DNA from: Actinokineospora enzanensis DSM 44649
GTDB lineage: Bacteria; Actinomycetota; Actinomycetes; Mycobacteriales; Pseudonocardiaceae
Direction: 5' to 3'
Assembly: GCF_000374445.1 (NCBI RefSeq)
Contig: NZ_KB894425.1
Span: 1 to 64,000, forward strand
DNA length: 64,000 bases
The position numbers were made by a program, and so were the translations under genes. How positions within the stretch are numbered: the first letter of the stretch is position 1; each line of letters starts with the position of its first letter. Under the pieces are notes generated by a model. It had not been told where the DNA came from. It was given only the letters and a program-made list of their open reading frames with translations, and did not search any database. Positions 44,317 through 53,100 of the stretch are shown one piece after another.

Positions 44317-44958
44317 CTAATGTCCAGTTTTCGCCTCGGCGCGCGGATGCCAGCCGACCAGTGGCAGGAACGCCTGGGCCAACGGGCCGATCGCCAGTGC
44401 GTACAACGCCGTGCCGATGCCGACGGTGCCGCCGAGCAGCCAGCCCACGGCCAACACGGTGATCTCGATGGCGGTCCGCACCCAGCGGATCGCGTAGCCG
44501 GTGCGCGCGGAGATTCCCGTCATCAACCCGTCGCGCGGCCCGGGGCCGAGTCGGACACCGATGTAGGCCGCGGTCGCCAGGCCGTTGAGCACGACCCCCG
44601 CCACGAGCAGGAGGACGCGGACCCAGAGGCTGTCCGGTGTCGGCACGATCGCCAGGGTCAGATCGACGAAGATCGACACCACCACGACATTGGCCACCGT
44701 GCCCACCCCCGGGAGCTGCCGGATGGGGATCCAACACAGCAGCACGAGCACGCTGACCAGGGCCGTGGTGGTGCCGAAGCTCAAGCCGGTGATTTTGTGC
44801 AGCGCCTCGTGCAGCACATCCCAGGGCGCCAGGCCCAGGGCCGCCTCGATCTGCAGTCCGGCGCTCACCCCGTACAGCGCCAGGCCCGCCAGCAGCTGGG
44901 GTAACCGGCGCGCCGGGCTGGTGCGGACGGACACGGGACGCGGGGCGGTGGAGGCCAT
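44317..44958 (-). CDS. YczE-family membrane protein
   Basis: A 213-residue membrane protein with about five helices (YGVSAGLQIEAALGLAPWDVLHEAL at the start, GPGPRDGLMTGIS in the middle), which is the YczE/YitT-like pattern. Its role is not established; in Bacillus a YczE homologue is linked to a MocR regulator and to antibiotic production. Here too it is divergent from a MocR gene, with shared operator-like sites between them. Confidence 0.8.
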   Translation of the reverse strand: MASTAPRPVSVRTSPARRLPQLLAGLALYGVSAGLQIEAALGLAPWDVLHEALHKITGLSFGTTTALVSVLVLLCWIPIRQLPGVGTVANVVVVSIFVDLTLAIVPTPDSLWVRVLLLVAGVVLNGLATAAYIGVRLGPGPRDGLMTGISARTGYAIRWVRTAIEITVLAVGWLLGGTVGIGTALYALAIGPLAQAFLPLVGWHPRAEAKTGH

Positions 44959-44977
44959 ACGACCATCTTCGCGGCCG

Positions 44978-45015
44978 ATTGGCCGGGATTCGATAGCCAA
45001 TCTGCGATAATTGGC
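44978..45015. promoter_or_regulatory. ATTGGC half-sites between yczE-like and mocR genes
   Basis: ATTGGC (44978-44983), GCCAAT (44996-45001) and ATTGGC (45010-45015) lie in a 59-bp divergent promoter region. They form one inverted and one direct pair, as expected for MocR regulators that bind mixed repeats. The last site abuts the MocR start. Confidence 0.6.
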
Positions 45016-45017
45016 TG

Positions 45018-46469
45018 ATGATCCCGCCAGGTGGACGCGTGTCGAGTGCCCGGTTGGTCCAGTTGCTGGGCGAGTGGCGTGGCAAGGGGAGCCGCTCGGT
45101 GTCGGCGGGGCTGGCCGCGGGCATCCGCCTGCTGATGTACGACGGCCAGCTGCCGCCGGGGACGACGTTGCCCGCCGAACGAGATCTGGCGTCGGCGCTC
45201 GGGGTGAGCCGGACGTTGGTTGCCTCGGCGTGGGACGCGCTGCGGGCCGAGGGGCTGATCGTGAGTCGACGCGGGTCCGGGTCGCGGGTGACCTTGCCCG
45301 CCGCGGCCGCACGAATCGAGGTCTCGGTGCGTGAGCAACCGTTGGACCTCGCGACGGCCGCGCCCATGGCCATGCCCGGACTCGGTTCGGTCGTGGACGC
45401 GGTGCGCGGGGCGTTCGCCGCCGAGTTGTCGGGGCACGGCTACTTCCCATTGGGGCTGGACGTCCTGCGTGAACGGTTGGCAGAGCGGTTCACGGTGCGA
45501 GGTCTGCCCACCACGCCGGACCAGATCCTGGTGACGAACGGCGCGCACCACGCCATGGCGCTGGTTCTACGGGTGTTGGCCGGGCCGGGCGACCGTGTGC
45601 TGGTCGAGCAGCCCACGTACTTCAACGCGTTGGAGACGATCAAGGCGGCCCATCTCGTGCCGGTTCCGGTGGCCATGCCGGAGGAGCCTGCCGAGGGGTG
45701 GGACATCGAGGGTGTCGAGGCCGTGCTCCGGCAGGCCGCTCCCCGAGTGGCCTACTTCGTGGTGGACTTCCAGAACCCGACCGGGCGGCGGTTGGACGCG
45801 GACGGCCGGGAGCGGCTGGCGGGTGTGCTGCGCCGGACGCGGACGCCCGCGATCATTGACGAGACGCTGGTGGAGGTCGATCTCGACGGGGATCCGTTGG
45901 ACGGTCCGCCGCCGATGGCGGGGTTCGCGCCGAACTTGTTGATCACTGTCGGGTCGGCGAGCAAGTCGCATTGGGGCGGGTTGCGGCTTGGGTGGGTGCG
46001 CACCTCCGAGGAGTTGATCGGTCGGATCGCGGCCGCGCGGCATGCCCACGACCTGGGCTCCCCGGTGTTCGAGCAGCTCGTGCTGGCGCAGCTCTACGCC
46101 GACCCGGATCCGATGCTGCGGGAACACCGGGCCGCGCTAGCGCGGAACCGGTCAGTGCTGGTGGAGGCGCTGCGAGAACACTGCCCGGACTGGCGGTTCG
46201 AGGTCCCGCGAGGCGGCTTGAGCCTGTGGTGCGAGCTGCCCGCGCCGATCGGCACGCGGATCGCGGTGGCGGCGCAGAACGTGGGGGTCCGGGTCGCACC
46301 CGCGTCGCGGTTCAGCGTGCACGGGGGCCTCGAAAAGCGGCTGCGGGTGCCGTACACGCTGCCCGCGCCACAACTTGTCGACGCGGTTCAGCGGATCGCG
46401 GGAGTTGCCAATCGTGTCACCGGATCGCTTGGAACGCTCGGTTCCGATGGTCTAATCCCGGTCGCGTAG
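45018..46469 (+). CDS. MocR/PdxR-family regulator (GntR + aminotransferase)
   Basis: A 483-residue chimeric regulator. A GntR winged helix (residues about 25-95: LPAERDLASALGVSRTLVASAWDALRAEGL) is joined to a fold-type I aminotransferase domain (about 125-470). The PLP lysine is in VGSASKSHWGGLRLGW. Such proteins sense PLP or amino compounds and regulate a neighbour, here most likely the divergent YczE-like gene. It starts 59 bp from that gene, over ATTGGC sites. Confidence 0.87.
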   Translation: MIPPGGRVSSARLVQLLGEWRGKGSRSVSAGLAAGIRLLMYDGQLPPGTTLPAERDLASALGVSRTLVASAWDALRAEGLIVSRRGSGSRVTLPAAAARIEVSVREQPLDLATAAPMAMPGLGSVVDAVRGAFAAELSGHGYFPLGLDVLRERLAERFTVRGLPTTPDQILVTNGAHHAMALVLRVLAGPGDRVLVEQPTYFNALETIKAAHLVPVPVAMPEEPAEGWDIEGVEAVLRQAAPRVAYFVVDFQNPTGRRLDADGRERLAGVLRRTRTPAIIDETLVEVDLDGDPLDGPPPMAGFAPNLLITVGSASKSHWGGLRLGWVRTSEELIGRIAAARHAHDLGSPVFEQLVLAQLYADPDPMLREHRAALARNRSVLVEALREHCPDWRFEVPRGGLSLWCELPAPIGTRIAVAAQNVGVRVAPASRFSVHGGLEKRLRVPYTLPAPQLVDAVQRIAGVANRVTGSLGTLGSDGLIPVA

Positions 46470-46503
46470 CTGGCTTTGGCGGGATCGAGGCGGTAGAAAA
46501 CCA

Positions 46504-46691
46504 GTGCGCTGGATGGCGTAGTTGTTTGGACCTTTCGCCATCCAGCGCACGGTGACCTCGGTCCACCCCTGCGTCGGCACAGCCCCTCGTTGTGCCGAAC
46601 GGGGTGGACCGAGGGGGAGCCCCGGCGCCGCGGGGGCATCGCGGCGCCGGGGCCAGGTCCCGATCTGACCGGGCGCGGTCGGCAGATCGGG
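46504..46691. other. Array of four strong hairpins
   Basis: Four consecutive inverted repeats fill most of this gap between convergent genes. They are a 15-bp stem (46504-46518/46536-46550), a compound 14+7-bp stem (46556-46569/46601-46614, with CGGCACA/TGTGCCG inside), a 14-bp stem (46619-46632/46640-46653) and a 9+4-bp stem (46659-46670/46677-46691). All arms except the last are perfect. One hairpin would suffice as a terminator, so this may be a structured RNA or a repeat element. Confidence 0.65.
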
Positions 46692-46784
46692 GCATCGGAA
46701 ATGGCTTGTGCGCAACACCGAGGAGGACAACGGGCGAATCCGGACCGGGCCCTGGGCAGACCGGTCCCCGCGTGCCGGACTCGC

Positions 46785-47612
46785 TCAGTCGGGAGTCGAG
46801 GAGGGCAACCCGGCCACGTGGCCGGGCGGCTCGACCGATCTCGCCGCCGGACCGCCGGTCGACAGCGGCGGGGTGAGCTGGTCGCGGGCGGTCGACACGC
46901 CGCAGGAGGTGCGGGCCTGGCCGCCACAGTCGTGCGTGGAGGACGCGGCGGGGCCGGGGGCGGCCGGGCAAGCGGGCGCTGACGGGCCTGCCGGGGCCTG
47001 GGGCGACTGGTCAGGGCCCGCCTGTGGACCGTCGGTCTGCGCGGTCGGCTTGTCCGGTGCCAGTGCAGGGGTGAGAGGGGCTGGGGTGACGGCGTGATGG
47101 CCGTGGGTCGCCGAGATCGTGGTGCGCGGGGCCTTGGTGGGGCGGTGCGGGCGGGTGGCGGGCGCGGCCGACTTGACGTCGGGATCGGGGGCCGCGGTGG
47201 TCTGCATGGGTGTGTCCGCGGCGACCGGCGTGGGAGCCGCTGGTTGGGCCAGGGCCGGGGGCGAATCGGCTGGGGGCGCGGCGAGTGGGGTCGGGTCGGT
47301 CGCCTCGGTCGGGCTCGACGTGGAGCTCGTGGTGGCGACCAGGGACGCGTTCGTCGAGGAGCGGGTGGGGCCGAGCGGCACGGCGTTGTGGATCACACCG
47401 GCCGCGGCGTAGGTCAGCTCGGTGACGCTGTTCGTGGTCGACCCGACCAGGGTGGTCTCGCGCTCGACCGGCCGCGGGCGAGGTGGCATGACGCCGGTGT
47501 CGGCGGAGGCGGTGCTCGCGAACAACACGCCGATCACCCACGCGGTCACCAGCAGACCGGCGAGGACGACGAACCGGAGCAGCAGCCGCGACGCGTTCGC
47601 TGACCGTGTCAC
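46785..47612 (-). CDS. Secreted Ala/Pro/Thr-rich protein
   Basis: A 275-residue protein with a signal peptide or anchor (RLLLRFVVLAGLLVTAWVIGVLFASTASA, about 10-38). A low-complexity Ala/Pro/Thr/Ser-rich region follows, with two Cys near the C-terminus (STHDCGGQARTSCG). No domain recognised; it may be a wall-associated stalk protein. GTG at 47612 has GGTGAG nearby. The composition lowers confidence, but the signal sequence and codon bias support a gene. Confidence 0.55.
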   Translation of the reverse strand: MTRSANASRLLLRFVVLAGLLVTAWVIGVLFASTASADTGVMPPRPRPVERETTLVGSTTNSVTELTYAAAGVIHNAVPLGPTRSSTNASLVATTSSTSSPTEATDPTPLAAPPADSPPALAQPAAPTPVAADTPMQTTAAPDPDVKSAAPATRPHRPTKAPRTTISATHGHHAVTPAPLTPALAPDKPTAQTDGPQAGPDQSPQAPAGPSAPACPAAPGPAASSTHDCGGQARTSCGVSTARDQLTPPLSTGGPAARSVEPPGHVAGLPSSTPD

Positions 47613-48019
47613 GTTCTCACCGCCGTCCCGGTTTCTCGTCGTCGATCCGCCACCGACCGGTGTGACCAGGCCACTATCCAGCACCGGGTCGCCCTTCCGC
47701 ACCCTAACCGCGTGTGTTCCACCCGGAAAGACGGCGCACGGCGCCGCGTGCGCAGGACCCACCATCGCGATGATCACCGTCCGTGGAAACCACCGGACCG
47801 GGTGAACCCCGGTCTCTTCCGAGCGAGTGCGCGGCTGGACCGTCACGGTGTCCGTTGTGCACACCGACCGCAGCCGGACCGTGTGATCCGACCGTCCGAA
47901 CTGGCCGAACGGATGGTCTCCGCGACTGTGACTGCGACCGTGGCCGAATGCCGTCTTGTCGGAGTTGGCGAGGGCGTGGTCCGGATGTGGCGGTGGAGCT
48001 TCGGTGGTTGCCAGTGGCT
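47613..48019. other. Intergenic DNA upstream of the secreted protein
   Basis: No gene is supported in this stretch on either strand. It should hold the promoter of the leftward secreted-protein gene, but no clear -10/-35 pair or known regulatory motif is visible. Confidence 0.4.
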
Positions 48020-48066
48020 CTTCGAGGGGTGCGCATATGGAGTGGAGATGTGCGCACCCCTCGAAG
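48020..48066. terminator. 16-bp inverted repeat carrying CTTCGAGGGGTGCGC
   Basis: CTTCGAGGGGTGCGCA (48020-48035) pairs perfectly with TGCGCACCCCTCGAAG (48051-48066) around a 15-nt loop, downstream of the ECF sigma operon. The 15-bp arm recurs at 49477-49491 upstream of the same operon, so it may be a regulatory repeat as well as a terminator. Confidence 0.65.
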
Positions 48067-48137
48067 GTTGCCGAGTGGTGTCTCCGGGTGTGGCCGGTCG
48101 GGCGGTTCGTGCCCTCGTCATCCGGTGGCCGTCGTGG

Positions 48138-48614
48138 TCATCTTGGTCTCGGCGGCGTGTCGGAGCGCTTGGTCCGCCAGGTCGGGAGAGGGCGGCGCGA
48201 GGTGGAGCGAGCATGGGGCGCTTCTCGTGGAGCGCGGGGCGGTCTTGCCGTGTGTGAGCTGGAGCGATGTCCTGCCGTGGCGCGGCGGGTCGGTCGGCGC
48301 GTGGCTCGGAGCGCGGTCCACACCACCAAGGTGATCACCGTGGCCCTGAGGAGCGTCGTGGTGAATCGGTAGTTGCTGCCATGTGCCGGTCGGGTGCGTG
48401 CAGATGGCTCTGTGCCTTGGCCGTCGCCGTCCAGTTGGTGGCAGAGGTGGCTCAGTAGGACTCGGGTTTCGGACTCCTCGGTGGGTGAACCCGCCAGCGG
48501 AAGGGCTGCCTCGGCAACCTGGCGAGCGCCGCGCGGCATCCCGTTCTCTTGCAGCAGAACGGCTTTGGCGTACTGGACGGCCCACGCCGACCGAATCTGT
48601 GGCATGGTGGTCAT
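48138..48614 (-). CDS. Hypothetical protein of the ECF operon
   Basis: A 158-residue protein. The helical N-terminus (AWAVQYAKAVLLQENGMPRGARQVAEAAL) is followed by one probable membrane helix near residues 85-103 (FTTTLLRATVITLVVWTAL) and an Arg/Pro/Ser-rich tail. It starts 1 bp after the preceding stop. No family recognised. A membrane protein at the end of a sigma operon could be a regulator of sigma activity (inference). Confidence 0.6.
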   Translation of the reverse strand: MTTMPQIRSAWAVQYAKAVLLQENGMPRGARQVAEAALPLAGSPTEESETRVLLSHLCHQLDGDGQGTEPSARTRPAHGSNYRFTTTLLRATVITLVVWTALRATRRPTRRATAGHRSSSHTARPPRAPREAPHARSTSRRPLPTWRTKRSDTPPRPR

Positions 48615-48615
48615 G

Positions 48616-48846
48616 TCACGCCCCCACCTTCAGTTCGTCCAGTTCGCCGCCTGCATCGCCCTGCCAGGTCCGTCGAACATCGTGGAGCGCGGCAACGGGA
48701 CGCCATCGTCCCCGGTCGCGCCGGTCGCGCCGGTCGATCGCGAGCAGCGAGCCTGCCGCGATGGCGGCGGCGAGGACCCGGTGCGGGACGGGGTCCACGC
48801 GGTCGAGGAGATCCGCCAGCGCGGTGAGCAGTTCGGCGTCGGTCAT
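48616..48846 (-). CDS. Small protein of the ECF operon
   Basis: A 76-residue protein with an acidic helical N-terminus (MTDAELLTALADLLDRVDPVPHRVLAAAIAAGSLL) and a basic middle. Its ATG overlaps the sigma factor stop by 4 bp. It could be a small soluble sigma partner, but no known anti-sigma motif is present. No other function can be given. Confidence 0.65.
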   Translation of the reverse strand: MTDAELLTALADLLDRVDPVPHRVLAAAIAAGSLLAIDRRDRRDRGRWRPVAALHDVRRTWQGDAGGELDELKVGA

Positions 48847-49412
48847 CCCACCGCCCCGTTCGGCACGCCGAGGATGGTGATCTTGCGGCGCAGGATGTCC
48901 AGGCAGCGGGTTCGGCTGCGGCCGACGCTGGTGTCGGCCAGACCGACCGCTCGGGCGAGCTGCGGGTAGCTCAGCTCGGGCGCGAAAGCCAGCAGGCCCA
49001 ACAACTGCTGGCAGCGGCCGGGCAGTGCGGTGAAGGCGCGCCAGAGCAGGGTGTCGCGTTCACCGCGCAGTGCGATGACCTCGGGGCCGTCCTTTCCGTC
49101 CGGGAGGTCGTCCCAGTTGCGCCATCCGGCGGGGATCTCCCTGTGGCCGCGGTCGATCAGACGCGCGCACTCGCGGCGGGCCGTGGTGGTCAGCCACGTC
49201 GCGAGCCGCTCCGGTGAGTGGATCCTGCGGCCGTGCTGGGCCAGGGCGGCCCAGGTGGTCTGGCTGATGTCCGCGGCGTCGTGCTTGCGCAGTCGGTGGG
49301 CGCGGGCCACCCGCCAGATCATCGGTCCGTACCGATCCACCAAGCAGCGCCATGCGTCCTGGTCGCCGTCCAACGCTTGACGCAGAATGTCCGTTGTGGA
49401 CTTCGACAGCAT
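48843..49412 (-). CDS. ECF RNA polymerase sigma factor
   Basis: A 189-residue sigma-70 family protein. Region 2 has CLVDRYGPMIWRVARAHRLRKHDAADISQTTWAALAQH and region 4 LPGRCQQLLGLLAFAPELSYPQLARAVGLADTSVGRSRTRCLDILRR. This long-type ECF group is common in actinomycetes. ATG is preceded by GGGAGGG at good spacing. First gene of a three-gene operon whose other products are unknown. A 15-bp repeat found also at the end of the operon lies 65 bp upstream. Confidence 0.88.
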   Translation of the reverse strand: MLSKSTTDILRQALDGDQDAWRCLVDRYGPMIWRVARAHRLRKHDAADISQTTWAALAQHGRRIHSPERLATWLTTTARRECARLIDRGHREIPAGWRNWDDLPDGKDGPEVIALRGERDTLLWRAFTALPGRCQQLLGLLAFAPELSYPQLARAVGLADTSVGRSRTRCLDILRRKITILGVPNGAVG

Positions 49413-49476
49413 TCGCCCTCCCTGTCTGGGTTTTCCCCTCTGCCGCCTCAGACGGTGAGTTGGGGAAACGGGCTCC

Positions 49477-49491
49477 GCGCACCCCTCGAAG
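49477..49491. promoter_or_regulatory. Third copy of the CTTCGAGGGGTGCGC repeat
   Basis: GCGCACCCCTCGAAG matches the arms of the 48020-48066 palindrome exactly over 15 bp. On the sigma gene's strand it reads CTTCGAGGGGTGCGC, about 65 bp before the start codon. Confidence 0.6.
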
Positions 49492-49549
49492 GAGTGATGG
49501 GTGCTGGTCGCGGGGCCGTTCAGTAGGGAGTGGACGGACGTAGGCCCGA

Positions 49550-50716
49550 TCAGCGCAGGCGGTGCAGGCGGGTGATCGCCTCGTCGAGGACCTCGTCGCG
49601 TTTGCAGAAGGCGAAGCGGACGATGTGGCGCCAGCGGTCGGGGTTGTCGGTGAAGACCTGGACGGGGACGGCGGCGACGCCGATCTTCTCGGGCAGTGCG
49701 CGGCAGAACTCCAGGCCGTCGGCGAAACCGAGGGGGCGGACGTCGGCGCACACGAAATACGTGCCCTCCGCGCTGCGGACCCCGAAGCCCGCCTCGGCCA
49801 GCCCCTGGGACAGCCGGGTGCGCTTGTCGGCGAGGGAGGCGCGCAAGTCCGCGACCCAGGTGCCCTCGGTGCGCAGGGCGTGGGCGATGGCGGGCTGGAA
49901 CGGGGCGCCGCCGACGAAGGTGAGGAACTGCTTGGCGGCGCGGACGGCGGCCACCAGCTCGGCCGGGCCACAGACCCAGCCGATCTTCCAGCCGGTGCAG
50001 TTGAAGCTCTTGCCCGCGCTGGAGATCGTCAGGGTGCGCTCGGCCATGCCGGGCAGCGAACCCAGCGGGATGTGCTCGCGACCGTCGAACAGCAGGTCCT
50101 CGTAGACCTCGTCGGTGATCGCCAGCAGGTCGTGCTCGCGGCAGATCTCGGCGATCGACTCCAGCTCGGCGCGGGTCAGCACCGTGCCGGTTGGGTTGTG
50201 CGGGGTGTTGACCAGGATGGCCCGGGTGTTCGGGGTCACCGCGGCGCGGAGGGCGGGCAGGTCGAGACCGAAGCGGCCGGTCGGCTCCTCGGTGAGCGGG
50301 ACGACCCGGCGGGTGGCCCCGGCGAGGGCGACGGACGCGGCGTAGGAGTCGTAGTACGGCTCGAAGAGGATCACCTCGTCGCCCGCCTCGACCAGGGCCA
50401 GCAGGGTGGCCGCGATGGCCTCGGTGGCGCCGACGGTGACCAGGACCTCGGTGTCCGGGTCGAACCGGGTGCCGTAGCGGGTCCGCTGCTCGGCGATCGC
50501 CGCCCGCAGCTCGGGGCGGCCGGGGCCGGGCGGGTACTGGTTGACGCCGGTGGCGATGGCCTCCTGGGCGGCCGCGAGCATGCCCGCGGGGCCGTCGGTG
50601 TCGGGGAATCCCTGGCCGAGGTTGACCGCACCGGTGCGCACGGCCAACGCGGTCATCTCCGCGAAGATGGTCGAGGTGAACGGGCGCAGGCGCGGCACGA
50701 GGCTGGTTCGGGGCAC
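49550..50716 (-). CDS. Class I/II PLP aminotransferase
   Basis: A 388-residue fold-type I aminotransferase. NLGQGFPDTDGP and QYPPGPGRPELRAAIA are N-terminal, NTPHNPTGTV is the central motif, ITDEVYEDLLFDG holds the cofactor Asp/Tyr and the PLP lysine is in SSAGKSFNCTGWKIGW. It belongs to the group annotated as N-succinyldiaminopimelate aminotransferase (DapC) or kynurenine/glutamine transaminase; the precise substrate is undecided. GTG start without a strong ribosome site. Divergent from the DUF445 gene. Confidence 0.87.
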   Translation of the reverse strand: MPRTSLVPRLRPFTSTIFAEMTALAVRTGAVNLGQGFPDTDGPAGMLAAAQEAIATGVNQYPPGPGRPELRAAIAEQRTRYGTRFDPDTEVLVTVGATEAIAATLLALVEAGDEVILFEPYYDSYAASVALAGATRRVVPLTEEPTGRFGLDLPALRAAVTPNTRAILVNTPHNPTGTVLTRAELESIAEICREHDLLAITDEVYEDLLFDGREHIPLGSLPGMAERTLTISSAGKSFNCTGWKIGWVCGPAELVAAVRAAKQFLTFVGGAPFQPAIAHALRTEGTWVADLRASLADKRTRLSQGLAEAGFGVRSAEGTYFVCADVRPLGFADGLEFCRALPEKIGVAAVPVQVFTDNPDRWRHIVRFAFCKRDEVLDEAITRLHRLR

Positions 50717-50745
50717 GACCCAGCATCCTCACGGAGAATGGCACC

Positions 50746-52011
50746 GTGGAGCAACTGACACCGGTCCCCGGCGAGGAGGCCAAGCGGCACGCGCTGCGGC
50801 GGATGAAGCTGGTCGCGCTTGCTTTTCTCGGCGTCGCGACGGCGATATTCCTGGCCACCACCATCTGGCAGTCGGCGGGGGCGCCGGGCTGGGTGGGGTA
50901 CGTCAAGGCCGCCGCTGAAGCGGGCATGGTCGGCGCGCTGGCCGACTGGTTCGCGGTGACCGCCTTGTTCCGCAGGCCGCTGGGGCTGCCCATCCCGCAC
51001 ACGGCGATCATCCCGACCAGGAAGGACGCGCTGGGTGACAGCCTCGGCGAGTTCGTGGGCACGAACTTCCTGGCCGAGCGGGTGGTGCGGGAGCGGCTGC
51101 GGCGGATCGGCGTCGCGGCCCGACTCGGCGGGTGGCTGGCCGAGCGGGAGAACGCCGAGCGGGTCACGTCCGAGCTGGCCACGGTTGTGCGCGGGGCGGT
51201 CACCGTGCTGCGGGACGAGGACGTGCAGGCGGTGATGGAGCAGGCGGTGGTGTCCCGGATCGTGCGGGTGCCATGGGGGCCGCCGCTGGGGAAGCTGCTG
51301 GAGCGGGTGTTCGCCGACGGCTCGCACCACAAGCTGGTCGACCTGCTGTGCGACCGCGCCTACGAGTGGGTCAAGGCCAACTACGACCAGGTCATGGGCG
51401 TCGTGTCCAACCGGGCGCCGTCGTGGTCGCCGAAGTTCTTCGACTCGCTGGTGGCCGACAAGGTGTACGGAGAGGTGCTCGCGTTCGCCTGGGCGGTGAA
51501 GACCGACGTCAACCACCCGATGCGGCTGGCACTGGACAAGTTCCTCGGCGAGTTCGCCGCCGACATGCAGACCGACCCGAAGGTGATGGAACGCGCCGAG
51601 ATGGTCAAGCACCAGGTGCTGGAGCACCCCGAGGTGCAGAACGTCATCGGGTCGGCCTGGGCGACGGCCAAGAAGATGCTGCTGGACGCGGCCGAGGACC
51701 CGTCCAGCGAGCTGCGCACCCGGGTGCGGTCGGGTCTGATGGCGCTGGGGGGCCGCCTGGTCGCCGACGAGGCGCTGCGGACCAAGGCGGACGCGTGGGT
51801 GGAGGGGGCGGCGGCTTATGTCGTGCTCAACTACCGGAACGAGATCACCACGCTGATCACCGACACGGTGCAGCGCTGGGACGCCGAGGAGACCGCGCGC
51901 AAGATCGAGCTGCAGGTTGGGCGGGATCTGCAGTTCATCCGGATCAACGGCACCGTGGTGGGCGCGTTGGCTGGGCTGCTGATCTACACGGTGGCGCAAC
52001 TGATCGGCTGA
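50746..52011 (+). CDS. DUF445 membrane protein
   Basis: A 421-residue protein of the DUF445/YjiN family. The first membrane helix is at about 20-42, followed by the conserved segment AAAEAGMVGALADWFAVTALFRRPLGLPIPHTAIIPTRKD. Long helical repeats fill the middle and a C-terminal hydrophobic helix (GTVVGALAGLLIYTVAQLIG) closes it. The function is unknown in all bacteria. GTG start 29 bp from the divergent aminotransferase. Confidence 0.87.
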   Translation: MEQLTPVPGEEAKRHALRRMKLVALAFLGVATAIFLATTIWQSAGAPGWVGYVKAAAEAGMVGALADWFAVTALFRRPLGLPIPHTAIIPTRKDALGDSLGEFVGTNFLAERVVRERLRRIGVAARLGGWLAERENAERVTSELATVVRGAVTVLRDEDVQAVMEQAVVSRIVRVPWGPPLGKLLERVFADGSHHKLVDLLCDRAYEWVKANYDQVMGVVSNRAPSWSPKFFDSLVADKVYGEVLAFAWAVKTDVNHPMRLALDKFLGEFAADMQTDPKVMERAEMVKHQVLEHPEVQNVIGSAWATAKKMLLDAAEDPSSELRTRVRSGLMALGGRLVADEALRTKADAWVEGAAAYVVLNYRNEITTLITDTVQRWDAEETARKIELQVGRDLQFIRINGTVVGALAGLLIYTVAQLIG

Positions 52012-52074
52012 CGGATCCGCGAGGCGATCGGCGCAGGCGCGCGCGAGTGCCGATCGGCCGCTGCACCGTGTCGA

Positions 52075-52554
52075 TCAGTTGTTCTTGGTCCGTTCTCGCC
52101 AGGCGCGGGCTTTCTCCCGGTTGCCGCAGACGCTCATCGAGCACCAGGTGCGGGAGCGGTTGCGGGAGCGGTCGAAGAACGCCCACTGGCACTCGTCGGC
52201 CGGGCAGATCTTCAGGCGGGCCCAGTCGCCGCGGACGGCCATCCGGGTCGCGGCGGCCAGGACGGCGCCGGTGACCGCGGTGGCGACCAGAGTGGGCAGG
52301 CCGTTCACCACCTCGACCCGGGCGGAGCCCGTGGGCGGGGCGCTGGCCTGGGTGGCGCCCACGGTCGAGCGCAGCCCGTCGCGCACGGCGCGGACGAGTG
52401 GCCCGTCCTCGTCGTCGAGCTGGTGTCTGCCGAGCCAGGCGTGCCAGGTCACCGGGTCGTCGAGCACGTCGGTGCCCTGTTCGACGTCGACCGTGTTCAG
52501 GAACTCAAGGACCAGCTCCACATCGTGAGCGGCACTGACCTCCGCGGTACTCAC
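52075..52554 (-). CDS. CGNR zinc-finger (ABATE domain) regulator
   Basis: A 159-residue protein. An N-terminal ABATE domain (AAHDVELVLEFLNTVDVE) precedes a C-terminal CGNR zinc finger with CPADECQWAFFDRSRNRSRTWCSMSVCGNREKARAWRER. Four Cys are placed to bind zinc and a basic tail to contact DNA. Such proteins are stress-response regulators. The GTG start at 52554 fits family length; the ribosome site is weak. Convergent with DUF445. Confidence 0.85.
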   Translation of the reverse strand: MSTAEVSAAHDVELVLEFLNTVDVEQGTDVLDDPVTWHAWLGRHQLDDEDGPLVRAVRDGLRSTVGATQASAPPTGSARVEVVNGLPTLVATAVTGAVLAAATRMAVRGDWARLKICPADECQWAFFDRSRNRSRTWCSMSVCGNREKARAWRERTKNN

Positions 52555-52641
52555 GACACCACTGTAGGCCCGATACCGGTTGCCCTGCCCTGAGATAACT
52601 TGCATACTCGCTTGAATGGTTACGCACATGGAGGGAGAGTC

Positions 52642-53025
52642 ATGACCGTCGCCGTTCCCGAGGGTGCCGTTCCCCAGCGGGTGACCATCGTGTTGGACTG
52701 TCCGGATCCGGGTGCCCTGGCAGGCTTCTACGCCGAACTCCTCGACCGGTCGGACGATCTCGACGTCGAGGAAGACAACTCGTGGGCCACCATCGGCGGA
52801 AGCGGCGCCAAGATCTGCTTCCAGCAGGCCGTCGACTACCGGCCGCCCACGTGGCCTGCCTCCGACGTGCCGCAGATGCTGCACCTCGACCTCGCGGTCA
52901 CCGACCTGTTCGCCGCGCACGAGCGGGCGCTGCGGATCGGCGCCCGACTGCTGGACCGGACCAACCGCTCGTTCTGGGTGTACGCCGACCCGGCCGGACA
53001 CCCGTTCTGTCTCTGCGCCTGCTGA
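52642..53025 (+). CDS. VOC/glyoxalase-like protein
   Basis: A 127-residue single-domain VOC protein. VTIVLDCPDPGALAGFYAELL is the first beta-alpha unit and WVYADPAGHPFCLC the last strand. GGGAGAG precedes the ATG. A His-Asp pair in MLHLDLAV may be part of the metal site. Substrate unknown; it may act in detoxification. Divergent from the CGNR regulator. Confidence 0.83.
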   Translation: MTVAVPEGAVPQRVTIVLDCPDPGALAGFYAELLDRSDDLDVEEDNSWATIGGSGAKICFQQAVDYRPPTWPASDVPQMLHLDLAVTDLFAAHERALRIGARLLDRTNRSFWVYADPAGHPFCLCAC

Positions 53026-53100
53026 GGGTCCGGCCGCGCGCCTGGTTCGCCATGACCGCTTCTCATCGAGAGTATCCGCAGTTCACGTAGCTATTCTTAG

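Noticed and set aside
46504-46691. Retron msr/msd region
   Set aside because: The hairpins suggest it, but no reverse transcriptase is encoded on either side.
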